Assembly: GCF_017744835.1 (NCBI RefSeq)
Contig: NZ_JAGIAM010000002.1
Coordinates: 248,001-312,000 of the forward strand
Length of the DNA stretch: 64,000 bases
Direction of reading: 5' to 3'
Source: Sphingomonas sp.
GTDB taxonomy: Bacteria > Pseudomonadota > Alphaproteobacteria > Sphingomonadales > Sphingomonadaceae
The position numbers and the translations under genes were made by a program. The notes under the pieces were generated by a model. The model did not search any database. It worked only from the letters and a program-made list of their open reading frames with translations, and was not told the DNA's origin. This document shows positions 1-10,867 of the stretch, piece after piece (position 1 is the stretch's first letter; each line of letters begins with the position of its first letter).

Positions 1-1
1 G

Positions 2-853
2 ACCGGCACCGGTGCGGGCATGAAGCTTTTCTGCGCGGGCGTGGGCTCGCAGCACCCGGACATCGTCAACGCCTCGCGCCGGATCAAGAAGTCCGAATAC
101 GACACCTGCCAGTCGAATGGTGTCGGCGAGATCCAGGAAATCCAGATCGGCATCGACGGCATCGCGCTGGCCGAGAACAAGAACGGCCCGGGCCTGCACC
201 TCACTCGCAAGGACGTCTATCTGGCGCTGGCGGCGAACCCGGGCGGCAAGCCCAACACCGCCAGGACCTGGAAGGACGTCAACCCGGCGCTGCCCGCGGT
301 GCCGATCCAGATCTATGGTCCGCCCTCGACCAGCGGCACGCGCGACGCCTTCATCGAGCTGATCATGACTCCCGGCTGCGAGGCGGCGACGCCCGAGGTC
401 AAGGCGTTCAAGGACAGCGACAAGGAAAAGTTCGAGGCGCAGTGCGGCCGGCTTCGCGAGGACGGCGTCTATGTCGACAAGGGCGAGAACGACAATCTGA
501 TCGTCCAGAATCTTTCGACCAACCCGAATGCGATCGGGCTGTTCGGCTTTTCCTATCTGGAGGAGAATGCCGACAAGCTGGTCGGCGCGCCGGTGGACGG
601 CGTGACGCCCACCTATCAGACGATCGTCGACGGCAGCTATCCGGGCGCGCGGCCGCTGTTCATCTATGTGAAGAAGCGGCATCTGAAGGCCGTGCCGGGG
701 TTGTCCGAGTTCCTCGGCCAATATGTCGAGATGTGGGGCCCGAACGGCGAGTTGGTGAAGCGCGGGCTGATCGCGGCGCCGGACGCCATCCGCGCCGCCT
801 CCGCCGCGATCGTTGAGAAGGGCACGCCGCTCGACCCGGCGACGCTGCACTGA
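2..853 (+). CDS. pstS: Phosphate ABC transporter substrate-binding protein PstS (5' truncated by window edge)
   Basis: Open from the window start; PstS-like motifs (YGPPSTSGTRDAF, NPNAIGLFGFSYLEEN); followed by pstCAB-phoU-phoB. Confidence 0.92.
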   Translation, partial: TGTGAGMKLFCAGVGSQHPDIVNASRRIKKSEYDTCQSNGVGEIQEIQIGIDGIALAENKNGPGLHLTRKDVYLALAANPGGKPNTARTWKDVNPALPAVPIQIYGPPSTSGTRDAFIELIMTPGCEAATPEVKAFKDSDKEKFEAQCGRLREDGVYVDKGENDNLIVQNLSTNPNAIGLFGFSYLEENADKLVGAPVDGVTPTYQTIVDGSYPGARPLFIYVKKRHLKAVPGLSEFLGQYVEMWGPNGELVKRGLIAAPDAIRAASAAIVEKGTPLDPATLH

Positions 854-869
854 TCGCGGAACCGCCGGC

Positions 870-2246
870 GTGAACCCGAGCACTCTCCTCTTCCTGGTCG
901 CGGGCCTGGGCCTGATCGGCTGGCTCGTGGGCCGCGCCCGCGCCACGCGCTTCGTCGCGACCGGCGCGGCGCGGCGGCACTCGCTGCCGGGCCAGCACGG
1001 CGTCTATGTCGCGATCTGGACGATCGTGCCGCCGCTGCTGTTCCTGCTCGCCTGGTCGATCCTCAGCCCGCAGCTGGTGACCCAGGCCGTGATGCGCGAG
1101 CCGGCCGCGATGGCACTGCCCGACTTCGGCTTCGAGCGCGCGGCGGCGCTGGCCGAGGCGCGCGTGCTCGCCGACGATCCGACGCGCGGCGCGTTCAACC
1201 CCGTCGCCGAGGAGCTCGCGCCCGCGATGCGATCGGCGCAGAATTTCTACGGCTGGATCGGCGCGATCGCAGCGATCGCCCTCGCCTTCGCCGGCGGCGC
1301 CTTCGCCTTCACCCGCGTCAAGCCCGCCTTCCGCGCGCGCAACCGCGTCGAGCGATCGGTGATGGTGCTGCTGCTCGTCGCGTCGCTGATCGCGATCCTC
1401 ACCACGCTGGGCATCTTCCTGTCGCTGCTGTGGGAATCGCTGCGCTTCTTCTCGATCGTCTCGCCGATCGACTTCCTGTTCGGCACCCATTGGAGCCCGC
1501 AGGTGATCAGCGCCACCGATCCCGGCGCGTCGCTGGGCGCAGTGCCGCTGTTCTGGGGCACCTTCTTCATCGGCGCCGTGATCGCGATGATCGTCGCCAT
1601 CCCGTTCGGGCTGATGAGCGCGATCTACCTGACGCAATATGCCCGCCCGGCGGTGCGCAGCTGGATGAAGCCGATCCTCGAGATCCTCGCCGGCGTGCCG
1701 ACCGTGGTCTATGGCTATTTCGCCGCGCTCACCGTCGCGCCGGCGATCCGCGACCTGGCGGTGAGCCTGGGCTACACCTATGCCTCGTCGGACAGCGCGC
1801 TCGCCGCCGGCTTGGTGATGGGCGTAATGATCATCCCCTTCGTCTCCTCGATGGCAGACGATTCGCTGGCCGCGGTGCCGCAGGCGATGCGCGACGGCAG
1901 CCTGGCGATGGGCGCCACCAAGTCCGAGACGATCTCCAAGGTGCTGGTTCCCGCGGCGCTCCCCGGCGTGGTCGCCGGCGTGCTGCTCGCGGTCAGCCGC
2001 GCGATCGGCGAGACGATGATCGTGGTGATGGCCGCCTCCGGCGCCGCCAACATCACGCTCAATCCCTTCGAGAGCACAACCACGGTCACCAAGCAGATCG
2101 TCGACCTGCTCACCGGCGAGGCCGAGTTCGACAGCCCGAAGACGCTCGCCGCCTTCGCGCTGGGGCTCACGCTGTTCGTCGTCACCCTTCTCCTCAACAT
2201 CGTCGCGCTCACCGTGGTGAAGCGCTACCGCGAGGCCTATGAGTAA
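870..2246 (+). CDS. pstC: Phosphate ABC transporter permease PstC
   Basis: Multi-TM permease with LEILAGVPTVVYGYF and SRAIGETMIVVMAASG; likely GTG start at 870 inside the 813-2246 ORF. Confidence 0.9.
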   Translation: MNPSTLLFLVAGLGLIGWLVGRARATRFVATGAARRHSLPGQHGVYVAIWTIVPPLLFLLAWSILSPQLVTQAVMREPAAMALPDFGFERAAALAEARVLADDPTRGAFNPVAEELAPAMRSAQNFYGWIGAIAAIALAFAGGAFAFTRVKPAFRARNRVERSVMVLLLVASLIAILTTLGIFLSLLWESLRFFSIVSPIDFLFGTHWSPQVISATDPGASLGAVPLFWGTFFIGAVIAMIVAIPFGLMSAIYLTQYARPAVRSWMKPILEILAGVPTVVYGYFAALTVAPAIRDLAVSLGYTYASSDSALAAGLVMGVMIIPFVSSMADDSLAAVPQAMRDGSLAMGATKSETISKVLVPAALPGVVAGVLLAVSRAIGETMIVVMAASGAANITLNPFESTTTVTKQIVDLLTGEAEFDSPKTLAAFALGLTLFVVTLLLNIVALTVVKRYREAYE

Positions 2247-3507
2247 GATCGTCCCCCTCGATCGCGCGCCGACCGACTGGAAGACGGAGGCGATGCAGCG
2301 GCGCATCCGCAAGCGCTATCGGCGCGAGCGGGTGTTCCATCTGCTCGGCATGGGCGCGGTGGTGCTCTCCGCCGCCTTCCTCGCCTTCCTGATCATCACC
2401 ATGGTGATCAGCGGCGCGCGCGGCTTCATGCGCACCGAAGTCGCGCTGCCGATCAATCTCGCGAGCGCCGGAATCAAGGTGCAGGCCGAGCAGCTCCACA
2501 CGCGCGGCGCCGATCTGGCGCTCGCCGGCGCGGGCCTCGAGAACAGCGTCAAGGCGGCCGCCGTCCAGGCGTTCGGCGAGGGCGGCGAGGAAGTGATCTC
2601 GGACAAGGCCTGGCTGGTCGTGCGCGACGCGATCAAGAACGATCCCAGCCTGCTGCGCCGCGCCGCAACGATCGACGTGCCGGTCTCGACCAAGATCGAC
2701 CAGGCCGCACGCGGCGACGGCACGCCCGAGGCCGAAGCGATCGTGGCGCGGCTCCAGAAGGGCGGCGCGCTGCGATCGGGCTTCAACCCCGACTTCCTGC
2801 GCAATGCCGATTCGACCGACCCGACCGCCGTGGGCATCTGGGGCGCGCTCAAGGGCTCGCTGCTGACGATGCTCGTCACGCTGCTGATCGCCTTCCCCGT
2901 GGGCGTGCTCTCGGCGATCTACCTCGAGGAATATGCGCCCAAGAACCGCTGGACCGACCTGATCGAAGTATCGATCAACAACCTGGCGGCGGTGCCCTCG
3001 ATCATCTTCGGTCTGCTCGGCCTGGCGGTGTTCCTGAGCTTCATGAACCTGCCGCGCTCGGCGCCTTTGGTGGGCGGGCTCACGCTCGCGCTGATGATCA
3101 TGCCGGTGATCGTCATCGCCGGGCGCAACGCGATCAAGGCCGTGCCGCCGTCGATCCGCGACGCGGCGCTGGGCATCGGCGCGAGCCGCATCCAGGTGGT
3201 GTTCCACCACGTGCTGCCGCTCGCGCTGCCGGGCATCCTCACCGGCACGATCATCGGCATGGCCCGCGCGCTGGGCGAGACGGCGCCGCTGCTGCTGATC
3301 GGCATGCGCGCCTTCATCGTCACGCCGCCGGGCGGGCTGATGGACCCCGCCACCGTACTCCCGGTCCAGATCTTCCTCTGGTCCGACGAAGTCAGCCGCG
3401 GCTTCATCGAGAAGACGAGCGCCGCGATCATCGTGCTGCTGGCGTTCCTGCTCGCCATGAACGGGCTCGCCATCTACCTCCGCAACAAATTCGAGACCCG
3501 TTGGTGA
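2239..3507 (+). CDS. pstA: Phosphate ABC transporter permease PstA
   Basis: [19 protein letters not shown] and [14 protein letters not shown] motifs; overlaps pstC. Confidence 0.92.
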   Translation: MSKIVPLDRAPTDWKTEAMQRRIRKRYRRERVFHLLGMGAVVLSAAFLAFLIITMVISGARGFMRTEVALPINLASAGIKVQAEQLHTRGADLALAGAGLENSVKAAAVQAFGEGGEEVISDKAWLVVRDAIKNDPSLLRRAATIDVPVSTKIDQAARGDGTPEAEAIVARLQKGGALRSGFNPDFLRNADSTDPTAVGIWGALKGSLLTMLVTLLIAFPVGVLSAIYLEEYAPKNRWTDLIEVSINNLAAVPSIIFGLLGLAVFLSFMNLPRSAPLVGGLTLALMIMPVIVIAGRNAIKAVPPSIRDAALGIGASRIQVVFHHVLPLALPGILTGTIIGMARALGETAPLLLIGMRAFIVTPPGGLMDPATVLPVQIFLWSDEVSRGFIEKTSAAIIVLLAFLLAMNGLAIYLRNKFETRW

Positions 3508-4283
3508 TGAACGACACCACTTCCCCCCAGCACAAGATGTCGGCGCGCGACGTGAGCGTCTTCTACGGCCAGAAACAGGCCGTGAAGAACGTCTCGATCG
3601 ACATCGACATGGACAAGGTCACTGCCTTCATCGGCCCGTCGGGCTGCGGCAAATCGACCTTCCTGCGCACGCTCAACCGCATGAACGACACCATCTCGAG
3701 CGCACGCGTCGAGGGTGAGATCACGCTGGACGGCGAGGACATCTACTCGCCCGACATGGACGTGGTGCAGCTGCGCGCGCGCGTGGGCATGGTGTTCCAG
3801 AAGCCGAACCCCTTCCCCAAGTCGATCTACGAAAACGTCGCCTATGGCCCGCGCATCCACGGGCTTGCGGGGTCCAAGTCCGACCTCGACGGCATCGTCG
3901 AGCGTTCGCTCAAGCGCGCGGGACTGTGGGACGAAGTCAAGGATCGGCTGAGCGACAGCGGCACTGCGCTTTCGGGCGGCCAGCAGCAGCGGCTGTGTAT
4001 TGCGCGCGCGATCGCGGTCGATCCCGAAGTGATCCTGATGGACGAGCCCGCATCGGCGCTCGACCCGATCGCAACCGCCAAGATCGAGGAGCTGATCCAC
4101 GAGCTGCGCGGCCGCTATGCGATCGTGATCGTCACCCACAACATGCAGCAGGCGGCACGCGTGTCGCAGCGCACGGCCTTTTTCCACCTGGGCAATCTGG
4201 TGGAATATGGCGACACCGATAATATCTTCACCGCGCCCCGTGAGGAGCGCACGAAAGACTATATCACCGGAAGGTACGGCTGA
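3501..4283 (+). CDS. pstB: Phosphate ABC transporter ATPase PstB
   Basis: Walker [23 protein letters not shown] signature [13 protein letters not shown], Walker [14 protein letters not shown]. Confidence 0.96.
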   Translation: MVMNDTTSPQHKMSARDVSVFYGQKQAVKNVSIDIDMDKVTAFIGPSGCGKSTFLRTLNRMNDTISSARVEGEITLDGEDIYSPDMDVVQLRARVGMVFQKPNPFPKSIYENVAYGPRIHGLAGSKSDLDGIVERSLKRAGLWDEVKDRLSDSGTALSGGQQQRLCIARAIAVDPEVILMDEPASALDPIATAKIEELIHELRGRYAIVIVTHNMQQAARVSQRTAFFHLGNLVEYGDTDNIFTAPREERTKDYITGRYG

Positions 4284-4984
4284 TGACGAGCGGCCATGAG
4301 CATACGGTCAAGGCATTCGACCAGGACATTGGCCAGCTCCGCGGGCTTATCTCGCAGATGGGCGGGCTCGCCGAACAGGCCATCCAGGAGGCGATGCAGG
4401 CGCTCCAGCGCGGCGACACCACGCTCGCCAAGCAGGTCCGCAGCGACGACAAGCGCATCGATGCGATCGAGGCGGAGATCGAGAAGCTGGTCGTCCGGCT
4501 GATCGCGCTCCGCGCGCCGATGGCGGACGATCTTCGGGAAGTGATTGCAGCGCTTAAGATTGCGGCGGTGATCGAGCGGATCGGCGACTATGCCAAGAAC
4601 ATCGCCAAGCGCGTGCCGATGATCCACACCGAAGGCGAGGACCGGATCGAGGCGATCTCGCTCCTGCCTGCGATGGCGCAGCTCGCCAGCGACATGGTGC
4701 ACGACGCGCTCAACGCCTTTTCGGCGCGCGATGCGGCGGCCGCGGACGCGGTGTGCAAGCGCGACAAGTCGCTCGACGATTTCTACGACAGCATCTTCCG
4801 TTCGCTCGTGACCTTCATGGTCGAGAACCCGCGCACGATCAGCCAGGTCGCGCACCTGCTGTTCGTCGCCAAGAACCTGGAGAGGATCGGCGACCACGCG
4901 ACCAACGTCGCCGAGATGGTCTATTTCGCCGCCACCGGCCGCTATCTCGCCGACAGCGAGCCCGGCGACATCCAGGAAAGCTGA
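4283..4984 (+). CDS. phoU: Phosphate transport regulator PhoU
   Basis: Helical PhoU repeats (RIGDYAKNIAKR, LERIGDHATNVAEMV); immediately after pstB. Confidence 0.95.
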   Translation: MTSGHEHTVKAFDQDIGQLRGLISQMGGLAEQAIQEAMQALQRGDTTLAKQVRSDDKRIDAIEAEIEKLVVRLIALRAPMADDLREVIAALKIAAVIERIGDYAKNIAKRVPMIHTEGEDRIEAISLLPAMAQLASDMVHDALNAFSARDAAAADAVCKRDKSLDDFYDSIFRSLVTFMVENPRTISQVAHLLFVAKNLERIGDHATNVAEMVYFAATGRYLADSEPGDIQES

Positions 4985-4993
4985 GGAGCAGAT

Positions 4994-5686
4994 ATGGCCC
5001 GAGTGAAGATGCTGCTGGTCGAGGACGACCCCGCGATCGCCGAGCTCGTCACCTGGCACTTCAAGCGCGAGGACTACGAGGTCAAGCACACCCCCGACGG
5101 CGAGGAAGCGCTGCTGCTCGCCAAGGAAGCGACTCCCGACATCGTGCTGCTCGACTGGATGGTCGAGGGGCTTTCGGGGATCGAAGTGTGCCGGCGCCTG
5201 CGCCGCATGACCGAGACCGCCAATATCCCGATCATCATGCTCACCGCACGCGGCGAGGAAGAGGATCGCGTGCGCGGGCTCGAGACCGGCGCGGACGATT
5301 ACGTCACCAAGCCCTTCAGCCCGCGCGAGCTGGTGGCGCGCGTCGGCGCGGTGCTGCGGCGCGTGCGCCCGGCGCTGGCCGGCGAGGCGCTGACCTATGC
5401 CGACATCGAGATGGACACGGTCGGCCACAAGGTGCGGCGCGGCGGCGACGTGATCTCGCTCGGGCCCACCGAGTTCCGGCTGCTCAAGCACTTCCTCGAG
5501 CATCCCGGCTGGGTCTTCTCCCGCGAGCGGCTGCTCGACGCCGTCTGGGGGCATGATTCGGACATCGAATCGCGCACCGTCGACGTCCACATCCGCCGGC
5601 TGCGCAAGGCGATCAACCACGGCGACCGGCCCGACATCATCCGCACGGTCCGCTCGGCGGGCTACGCGCTCGATTCGGGTAACTGA
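4994..5686 (+). CDS. phoB: Phosphate regulon response regulator PhoB
   Basis: Receiver domain (LLVEDDPAIAELV, LLDWMVEGLSG) plus winged-helix output domain; downstream of phoU. Confidence 0.94.
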   Translation: MARVKMLLVEDDPAIAELVTWHFKREDYEVKHTPDGEEALLLAKEATPDIVLLDWMVEGLSGIEVCRRLRRMTETANIPIIMLTARGEEEDRVRGLETGADDYVTKPFSPRELVARVGAVLRRVRPALAGEALTYADIEMDTVGHKVRRGGDVISLGPTEFRLLKHFLEHPGWVFSRERLLDAVWGHDSDIESRTVDVHIRRLRKAINHGDRPDIIRTVRSAGYALDSGN

Positions 5687-5771
5687 CGCCGTCAGGAGAA
5701 AAACCGGGGCTCCTGCGTTGCCAACACGCGCGCGAACGAAGCGCACGTACAGCAATTCGGGAGACCAACCG

Positions 5772-6191
5772 ATGAAGCTCATTGCCTTGGCGGCCGCGCT
5801 TGCGATCAGCGGCACTGCGATTGCGCAGGAAACGCCGCAGCAGACCCCGCCGCCCGCCGAGCCGACCACTCCGGGCCAGGACACCACCCAGCCCGAGACC
5901 GGCACCACCGGCGCCGGAACCGCTACCGACCCCGGAGCGACGCCTCCGGCGATGCCCACGACCACCCAGGCGCCGACGGCCGCGGCTCCGGGCGAGACGC
6001 CGCGCGGCGGCTTCGCCCCGACCTGGTCGCCGTTCAGCACCGGCGCGCCGCCGGCACCCGGCCAGCAGGTGATCTTCGCGCCGTCGAAGTCGCCGAACGA
6101 GGCCTTCCCGCCCCCGGCGCCGCTCGCTCACTATCCGTACTGCAAGCGCGGCCAGTACACCGGCTGCATGCAGCGCGGCGAACGGCGCTGA
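5772..6191 (+). CDS. Secreted Pro/Thr/Ala-rich hypothetical protein
   Basis: Signal peptide MKLIALAAALAISGTAIAQ, low-complexity body, basic Cys-containing C-terminus YCKRGQYTGCMQRGERR. Confidence 0.65.
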   Translation: MKLIALAAALAISGTAIAQETPQQTPPPAEPTTPGQDTTQPETGTTGAGTATDPGATPPAMPTTTQAPTAAAPGETPRGGFAPTWSPFSTGAPPAPGQQVIFAPSKSPNEAFPPPAPLAHYPYCKRGQYTGCMQRGERR

Positions 6192-6298
6192 GACGAAAGC
6201 CTTCGCCAGCAAGGCGAACCGTGCCGGGAGCGCAACATCTCTCCCGGCACGGGCGTTGATGCGTGTGCAGGGGATGGCACTCGCACAAGGATACGCGA

Positions 6299-6643
6299 AT
6301 GAAATGGATGATCATGGCGGCGGCGCTCGCGATCGGCGGCACTGCCGCGGCGCAGGACGTGCCCGCCACGCAGGACCAGCAGACGCCCCCTACCGAAACG
6401 ACGACGCCTCCGCCGGCTGACCCTGCGGCGCCGCCGGCACCGGCCGATCCGGCGACGCAGGCCACTCCGCCCGCAGCCCCCGACGCGGCGCCGCCCGCGA
6501 CTCCGCCGGCACCGCCGCCTCCGCCCCCGGCTCCGGACGCCACTGCGGCCACGTCCCCGGCCCCGCCGCTTCCGGCGCCGCACGACTATCCGCCCTGCTC
6601 CAAGACCGTGAAGGACCAGTGCCGCCAGCGCGGCGGCCGCTGA
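6299..6643 (+). CDS. Secreted Pro/Ala-rich hypothetical protein, paralogue of the preceding gene
   Basis: MKWMIMAAALAIGGTAAAQ signal, Pro/Ala-rich body, C-terminus YPPCSKTVKDQCRQRGGR parallels the upstream protein. Confidence 0.62.
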   Translation: MKWMIMAAALAIGGTAAAQDVPATQDQQTPPTETTTPPPADPAAPPAPADPATQATPPAAPDAAPPATPPAPPPPPPAPDATAATSPAPPLPAPHDYPPCSKTVKDQCRQRGGR

Positions 6644-6734
6644 TCCCCGGCCGACCCGGCGGAGGCGCTTTGCCGCTTCCGCCGGAGCCCTTCCCGCCCT
6701 AGGGATCTCCGGGGATTTGCCGGGAGGGCCTTGA

Positions 6735-7625
6735 ATGACCATCAGTTTCCAGGATCGCGTGGCGATCGTCACCGGCGCGGGCGGCGGGATCGGCCGCGGC
6801 TATGCGCTCGAGCTGGCGCGGCGCGGTGCGCGCGTGGTGGTCAACGATCTGGGCGGCGCGCGCGACGGCACCGGCCAGTCCGATGCCGCGCTCAAGGTGG
6901 TCGAGGAAATCGAAGCCGCCGGCGGCGAGGCGATGGCCGATGGCGGCAACGTCACCGACTATGGCCAGATGGTCGCGATGGTCGAGGCCGCCAAGGCGCG
7001 CTGGGGCCGAGTGGATATCCTGATCAACAACGCCGGCGTGCTGCGCGACAAGAGCTTCGCCAAGATGGAGCCCGAGGACTTCGAATTCGTCGTCCGGGTG
7101 CACCTGATCGGCTCGGCCAATGCGACGCGCGCCGTGTGGGAGACGATGCGCGCGCAGAATTACGGCCGCATCCTGATGACCGCCTCCTCGACCGGGCTCT
7201 ACGGCAATTTCGGGCAGGCGAATTACGGCGCGGCCAAGCTGGGACTGGCGGGGCTCGCCAAGACGCTTCACCTCGAGGGCGCGAAATACGGCATCCGCGT
7301 CAACACCATCGCGCCGGTGGCCGGCACGCGCATGACCGAGGACATCTTCCCCGAGGCCGCCTTCGCGGTGTTCAAGCCCGAGAGCGTGGCGCCGGCCGCG
7401 CTGTTCCTGGTCTCCGAGGATGCGCCGAGCAACATGATCCTGGGCGCGGGCGGCGGCGTGGTGCAGGCCGCCTATGTGACGCTCACCGCCGGCGCGAAGC
7501 TCGACGAGCTCACGCCCGAGAGCGTCGCGGCGCAGTGGAGCGAGATTATCGATCGCAGCGGCGAGACCGTGCCGGGATCGGGGGCGGAGCAGACCATGGC
7601 GATCCTCCAGCGGCTGCAGCGCTAG
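6735..7625 (+). CDS. SDR oxidoreductase (3-hydroxyacyl-CoA dehydrogenase / 17-beta-HSD4-like)
   Basis: [29 protein letters not shown] cofactor motif; [12 protein letters not shown] active-site region. Confidence 0.8.
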   Translation: MTISFQDRVAIVTGAGGGIGRGYALELARRGARVVVNDLGGARDGTGQSDAALKVVEEIEAAGGEAMADGGNVTDYGQMVAMVEAAKARWGRVDILINNAGVLRDKSFAKMEPEDFEFVVRVHLIGSANATRAVWETMRAQNYGRILMTASSTGLYGNFGQANYGAAKLGLAGLAKTLHLEGAKYGIRVNTIAPVAGTRMTEDIFPEAAFAVFKPESVAPAALFLVSEDAPSNMILGAGGGVVQAAYVTLTAGAKLDELTPESVAAQWSEIIDRSGETVPGSGAEQTMAILQRLQR

Positions 7626-7698
7626 CCGATCCGTCTTACCGTATTGCATCAATAATACACTGGTGCTAGCCTCCCCGGCAACAGGAGGAGGATTGCGC

Positions 7699-8817
7699 AT
7701 GTACAGCGAAAGCGACCTGGCGAATGCCGTGGAGGCGGGAGTGCTCTCCCCCGACGCCGCAGCCGCGTTCCGCAACCATGTGGCGGCAGGGCGATCGACG
7801 CCCACCGTCGACGAGGAGCATTTCCGGCTGCTCACCGGGTTCAACGACATCTTCGTCGCGATCGCCGCGGCGCTGATTCTGGTCGCCATGGGCTGGATCG
7901 GCTTCTACATCGGCGCGAAGATCATGGATCTCGACGCGATCCAGGGCCCGCGCCAGGTAGGCGTGGCGACGGCGATCGGCGGCTTCATGGTCGCAGGCAC
8001 GAGCTGGCTGCTCGCCGAATATTTCACCAAGCGCCGCCGCATGGCGCTGCCGAGCATATTGCTGCTGATCGGCTTCGCAGGCGGCTTCTTCGCCGGGCTG
8101 GGTGCTGTGTTCGGCGCCAATGCGCCCTGGCTCGCCGAGCTGTTCGGCGCGACCACCGAGCTGCAGGAGCGCCAGCTCGCCGGCGCCTGCGCCGCGATCG
8201 TCGGCGTGGCGACGGCGGGCGTGACCTGGCTCCACTGGCGGCGCTTCATGGTGCCGATCACCGTCGCGGTGGGCGCGCTGTCGCTCGTCGCAGTCGGCGT
8301 GGGGCTGGTCACGGCGCTCGTGCCGGCCTCGCAGGAGCTGGTCAATCCGATGCTGCTGGCATGCGGCGTGCTGGTCTTCGCCTTCGCGATGCACTGGGAC
8401 ATGTCGGACCGCGAGCGCCGGACGCGCCGCTCGGACGTCGCCTTCTGGCTGCACCTGGGCGCCGCACCGCTGATCGCGCACCCGGTCTTCCACATGCTCG
8501 GCGTGTTCGAGGGCCAGATCGGCGCGCCGATGGCCGCGCTGGTGCTCGCGCTCTACGTCGCCTTCGCCTTCGTGGCGCTGGCGGTCGACCGGCGCGCGCT
8601 GCTCGTGTCGAGCCTCGTCTATGTGCTCTGGGCGATGTACGCGCTGTTCGAGAAGAGCGGCGCGGTGGAGCTGGCGGCGGCGCTCACTGCGCTGGTGATC
8701 GGATCGGCGCTGCTCACCCTCTCGGCCTTCTGGCAGCCGATGCGGCGGAGCGTGGTGGGGCTGCTCGGCAGCTTCGAGGATCGCCTGCCGCCGACGCGGC
8801 AAGTGGCGGTGGCCTGA
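7699..8817 (+). CDS. Polytopic membrane protein of unknown function
   Basis: Many hydrophobic segments; start chosen at MYSESDLANAV after AGGAGG. Confidence 0.6.
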   Translation: MYSESDLANAVEAGVLSPDAAAAFRNHVAAGRSTPTVDEEHFRLLTGFNDIFVAIAAALILVAMGWIGFYIGAKIMDLDAIQGPRQVGVATAIGGFMVAGTSWLLAEYFTKRRRMALPSILLLIGFAGGFFAGLGAVFGANAPWLAELFGATTELQERQLAGACAAIVGVATAGVTWLHWRRFMVPITVAVGALSLVAVGVGLVTALVPASQELVNPMLLACGVLVFAFAMHWDMSDRERRTRRSDVAFWLHLGAAPLIAHPVFHMLGVFEGQIGAPMAALVLALYVAFAFVALAVDRRALLVSSLVYVLWAMYALFEKSGAVELAAALTALVIGSALLTLSAFWQPMRRSVVGLLGSFEDRLPPTRQVAVA

Positions 8818-8883
8818 ACCCGAAAGGCTTCCCCCGCTGGGGGGCAGCCGGGGAGGGGTCGACGCCCCTCGGCCTCTCCCCTG

Positions 8884-8909
8884 CCCCTCCCGCTTGCGGG
8901 AGGGGTTTT
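8884..8909 (+). terminator. Rho-independent terminator
   Basis: Perfect 10-bp stem CCCCTCCCGC-TT-GCGGGAGGGG followed by TTTT. Confidence 0.8.
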
Positions 8910-8910
8910 G

Positions 8911-9249
8911 CTATTCCCCGACCAGTTTGAGCAGGCGTCGCTCGACCGGGGCGAGCACCGGGCCGAGCTCATGGCCGCGCTTGAGGATCATGCCCGCCTC
9001 GTTCACCAGCGCCCACATGCCCTGGCGGTTGCGCAGCGCGGGGCGCTTCTCGATCCGGTATTCGGGACGCTCGGCGGTGCGGCGGAAGGCGGCGAAGATC
9101 GCGGCATCCTGGCCGAGCTGGATCGCGTAATCCCTCCAGTGGCCGGCCGCGACCATGCGGCCGTAGAGGTCGAGGATGCGCGTGAGCTCGATGCGCTCGA
9201 AACCGACCTGCGACGGGCGGCCGATCGGGAACGGGGTGACGGTTCCCAT
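8911..9249 (-). CDS. DUF2794 family protein
   Basis: Translation MGTVTPFPIGRPSQVGFERIELTRILDLYGRMVAAGHWRDYAIQLG resembles the alphaproteobacterial DUF2794 family. Confidence 0.72.
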   Translation of the reverse strand: MGTVTPFPIGRPSQVGFERIELTRILDLYGRMVAAGHWRDYAIQLGQDAAIFAAFRRTAERPEYRIEKRPALRNRQGMWALVNEAGMILKRGHELGPVLAPVERRLLKLVGE

Positions 9250-9261
9250 CAGGCTGGCGAC

Positions 9262-9978
9262 TTACCGACGGCCACGCCGTTCGGCCTCATGCGCCTCGCG
9301 TTCCTGGATCATCGTGTCGAGCCGCTTGCGCAGCGTCTCGAGCTCGCAGCGCATGATCTCCAGCTTCTGCGTCGCCGGATCGAAGATCTCGCTGCATGGC
9401 GTGCCATAGGGCACGAAGTCCTTCTGCCAGGTCTCGGCCTGGACGAGCGTGGGCTTGGCCGGGATGCCGACCATCACCGCGCCCTCGGGCACGTCCCTGG
9501 TGACGACGGCATTGGCGCCGATCCGCGCGCGCTCGCCGACGGTGATCGGACCCAGCACCTGCGCGCCCGAGCCGATGATCACGCCGTCGAGCAGCGTCGG
9601 GTGGCGCTTGCCCGCGACGCCATTGTCGGGGCTCGTGCCGCCCAGCGTCACGCATTGGTAGATCGTGACGTTGTCGCCGATCTGGGCGGTCTCGCCGATC
9701 ACGACGAAACCATGGTCGATGAAGAAGTTGCGCCCGATCGTCGCGCCCGGATGGATGTCGATCGCCGTCACGAAACGCGACCAGTGGTTCACCGCGCGCG
9801 CGGCGAAGAACCAGCCATTGCGATAGAATCGATTCGCGATCCGATGATAGGCGAGCGCCCAGACGCCCGGATAAAGAAGAATCTCCGCACGACTCCGTGG
9901 CGCCGGGTCGCGCGCGCGGATCGAATCGAGATACGTCTTCAGACGCTGGAACATGGCCGGCTCCCCTTTCAGCGCCAT
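9262..9978 (-). CDS. Serine O-acetyltransferase (CysE/EpsC type, short N-terminus)
   Basis: Left-handed beta-helix hexapeptide repeats; DIHPGATIGRNFFIDHGFVVIGETAQIGDNVTIYQCVTLGG. Confidence 0.85.
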   Translation of the reverse strand: MALKGEPAMFQRLKTYLDSIRARDPAPRSRAEILLYPGVWALAYHRIANRFYRNGWFFAARAVNHWSRFVTAIDIHPGATIGRNFFIDHGFVVIGETAQIGDNVTIYQCVTLGGTSPDNGVAGKRHPTLLDGVIIGSGAQVLGPITVGERARIGANAVVTRDVPEGAVMVGIPAKPTLVQAETWQKDFVPYGTPCSEIFDPATQKLEIMRCELETLRKRLDTMIQEREAHEAERRGRR

Positions 9979-10108
9979 TTAGTGCGCCGAGGAGAATTTT
10001 TCCAGAACGCCCCTGCCCGAACCTTGTCGCGCCTAAACACTATGTATCTTGTGGGAATTCGGCGGGCACGGCATTCCTGTCACCGCAAACGGCGAGTGAA
10101 GGGCGCGG

Positions 10109-10867
10109 ATGATCTTCGGAATTGACCTGCTAGCGTTCCTTCCCTTCGTCCTGGTCGGATTCGCCGCGCAGATGGTCGACGGCGCACTGGGGATGGCCTT
10201 CGGGGTCATCTCCAACACGCTGCTGCTGAGCCTGGGCGTGCCCCCGGCGATGGCCTCCGCAGGCGTGCACACGGTGGAGACCTTCACCACCGCGGTGTCG
10301 GGAATCAGCCACGCGATGCATCGCAACGTGAACTGGAAGCTGTTCCTGCGCATCGCGATCCCGGGCGTGATCGGCGGCGCGCTGGGCGCCTTCGTGCTCT
10401 CGAACATCAACGCGGCCACCGCCAAGCCGTTCATCCTCGCCTATCTGACCGGCATCGGCCTCTATCTGCTGTGGCGCGCGCAGCATTATCCGCCGCACGA
10501 GCGCAGCCCCAAGATCGTCGAGCCGCTGGGCCTCGCCGGCGGCTTCCTCGACGCCGCGGGCGGCGGCGGCTGGGGACCGGTGGTGACTTCGAACCTGCTC
10601 GTCCAGGGATCGAGCCCCCGGATGACGATCGGCACGGTCAACACCGCCGAATTCTTCGTCACCACCACGATCTCGGCCACCTTCATCACCCAGCTCGGCT
10701 GGGAGGCATTCACGCTCGCGACGGTCGGCCTGCTGGTCGGCGGCGTGATCGCGGCGCCGCTGGGCGCGATGCTGGCCAAGCGCGTGCCGGCCAAGGCGCT
10801 GATGCTGATGGTCGGCGTGGTGCTGACGCTCACCAGCCTCTACAATCTCTACCTCGCGCTGCGCTGA
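10109..10867 (+). CDS. TSUP-family (TauE/SafE) permease
   Basis: MVDGALGMAFGVISNTLLLSLG and GGFLDAAGGGGWGPVVTSNLL motifs, repeated TM halves. Confidence 0.85.
   Translation: MIFGIDLLAFLPFVLVGFAAQMVDGALGMAFGVISNTLLLSLGVPPAMASAGVHTVETFTTAVSGISHAMHRNVNWKLFLRIAIPGVIGGALGAFVLSNINAATAKPFILAYLTGIGLYLLWRAQHYPPHERSPKIVEPLGLAGGFLDAAGGGGWGPVVTSNLLVQGSSPRMTIGTVNTAEFFVTTTISATFITQLGWEAFTLATVGLLVGGVIAAPLGAMLAKRVPAKALMLMVGVVLTLTSLYNLYLALR

Noticed and set aside
660-2312. 550-aa minus-strand ORF over pstC
   Set aside because: Antisense artefact; the pstSCAB-phoU-phoB order on the plus strand is unambiguous
4259-6040. 593-aa minus-strand ORF over phoU/phoB
   Set aside because: Antisense artefact with low-complexity G/V/A-rich start
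8908-10125. 405-aa plus-strand ORF over DUF2794 and cysE-like genes
   Set aside because: The minus strand encodes the recognisable hexapeptide-repeat acetyltransferase and DUF2794 protein
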